In this document: positions 6,790-6,882 of the stretch, piece by piece | Layout of the letters: each line of letters opens with the position of its first letter | Numbering within the stretch: the stretch's first letter is position 1 | DNA from: an uncultured Candidatus Altimarinota bacterium | GTDB taxonomy: Bacteria; Patescibacteriota; Gracilibacteria; BD1-5; JAGOOR01 | Assembly (NCBI GenBank): GCA_937920005.1 | Contig: CALETF010000095.1 | Coordinates: 1-6,882 of the forward strand | Direction of reading: 5' to 3' | Length of the DNA stretch: 6,882 nucleotides | The notes under the pieces: generated by a model | The model's input: only the letters and a program-made list of their open reading frames with translations | What the model was told of the DNA's origin: nothing | Database searches by the model: none | Position numbers and translations under genes: made by a program

Positions 6790-6882
6790 TGGAGCGTGTG
6801 TGCGTGGAGCACATTGGAGAGGAGAAGAGCGATAGTCATCGGTCCGACACCGCCAGGAACTGGTGTGACGTCTGCTATTTTT
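6777..6882 (-). CDS. folD: FolD, bifunctional methylenetetrahydrofolate dehydrogenase/cyclohydrolase, C-terminus only
   Basis: The last 34 codons of folD run in from the window edge. The residues DVTPVPGGVGPMT, then IALLLSNVLHAH, are the C-terminal signature of FolD (PGGVGPMT, nucleotide-binding region), so the family is clear although the active site is out of view. FolD converts 5,10-methylene-THF to 10-formyl-THF with NADP in the cytoplasm, supplying purine and formyl-Met synthesis. TGA at 6786-6788 would be the stop in the standard code. In code 25 it is Gly and the frame runs on two codons (Lys, Gln) to TAA at 6777-6779. The 13-base overlap with the next gene suggests coupling. Confidence 0.9.

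Overview
The window comes from a bacterium that reads UGA as glycine (translation table 25), the code of the candidate phyla Absconditabacteria (SR1) and Gracilibacteria (BD1-5). I count 14 in-frame TGA codons in seven genes. Many fall exactly where a family needs glycine: the G2 box of the histidine kinase, its PAS domain, the helices of CorA, and one copy of a repeat whose sister copies have an ordinary Gly codon. No gene here ends in TGA; every visible stop is TAA or TAG. Under the standard code the kinase, surface protein, CorA, TraB-like protein and phosphomannomutase would all look broken. Under code 25 every one is intact, apart from the two genes cut by the window edges. CGA and CGG still look like Arg codons.

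Plus strand: the 3' part of a PAS-containing sensor histidine kinase (3-1205) ends in a bidirectional hairpin terminator shared with a convergent tRNA-Lys(UUU) on the minus strand (1228-1303). A 117-base intergenic region then carries divergent promoters, one for the tRNA and one for the next plus-strand unit. That unit encodes a secreted surface protein (1421-2791) with a signal peptide, five 27-residue four-cysteine repeats, an Ig-like segment and a C-terminal TPDTG sorting-signal-like tail. It is followed 17 bases later by a CorA-type divalent cation channel (2809-3735).

Minus strand, read right to left: the 3' end of folD (6777-6882), a 77-residue single-pass membrane protein (6556-6789), a complete phosphomannomutase/phosphoglucomutase (5127-6539), a membrane-anchored TraB/PrgY/Tiki-like protein (4103-5116), and a 106-residue membrane-anchored coiled-coil protein (3744-4064). 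The last appears to have its own promoter giving a leaderless mRNA. The first four are tightly packed, with gaps of 10-16 bases or an overlap, and look like one operon. This unit converges on corA at a second shared hairpin (3723-3745).

Together the genes suggest a small, gene-dense, cell-envelope-focused locus: sensing (kinase), surface display (repeat protein), ion transport (CorA), sugar-phosphate supply for envelope glycans (mutase), and an extracytoplasmic TraB-fold protein, next to one-carbon metabolism (FolD). No clear Shine-Dalgarno sequence precedes any start I could examine. I see no mobile element, CRISPR array, rRNA or origin.
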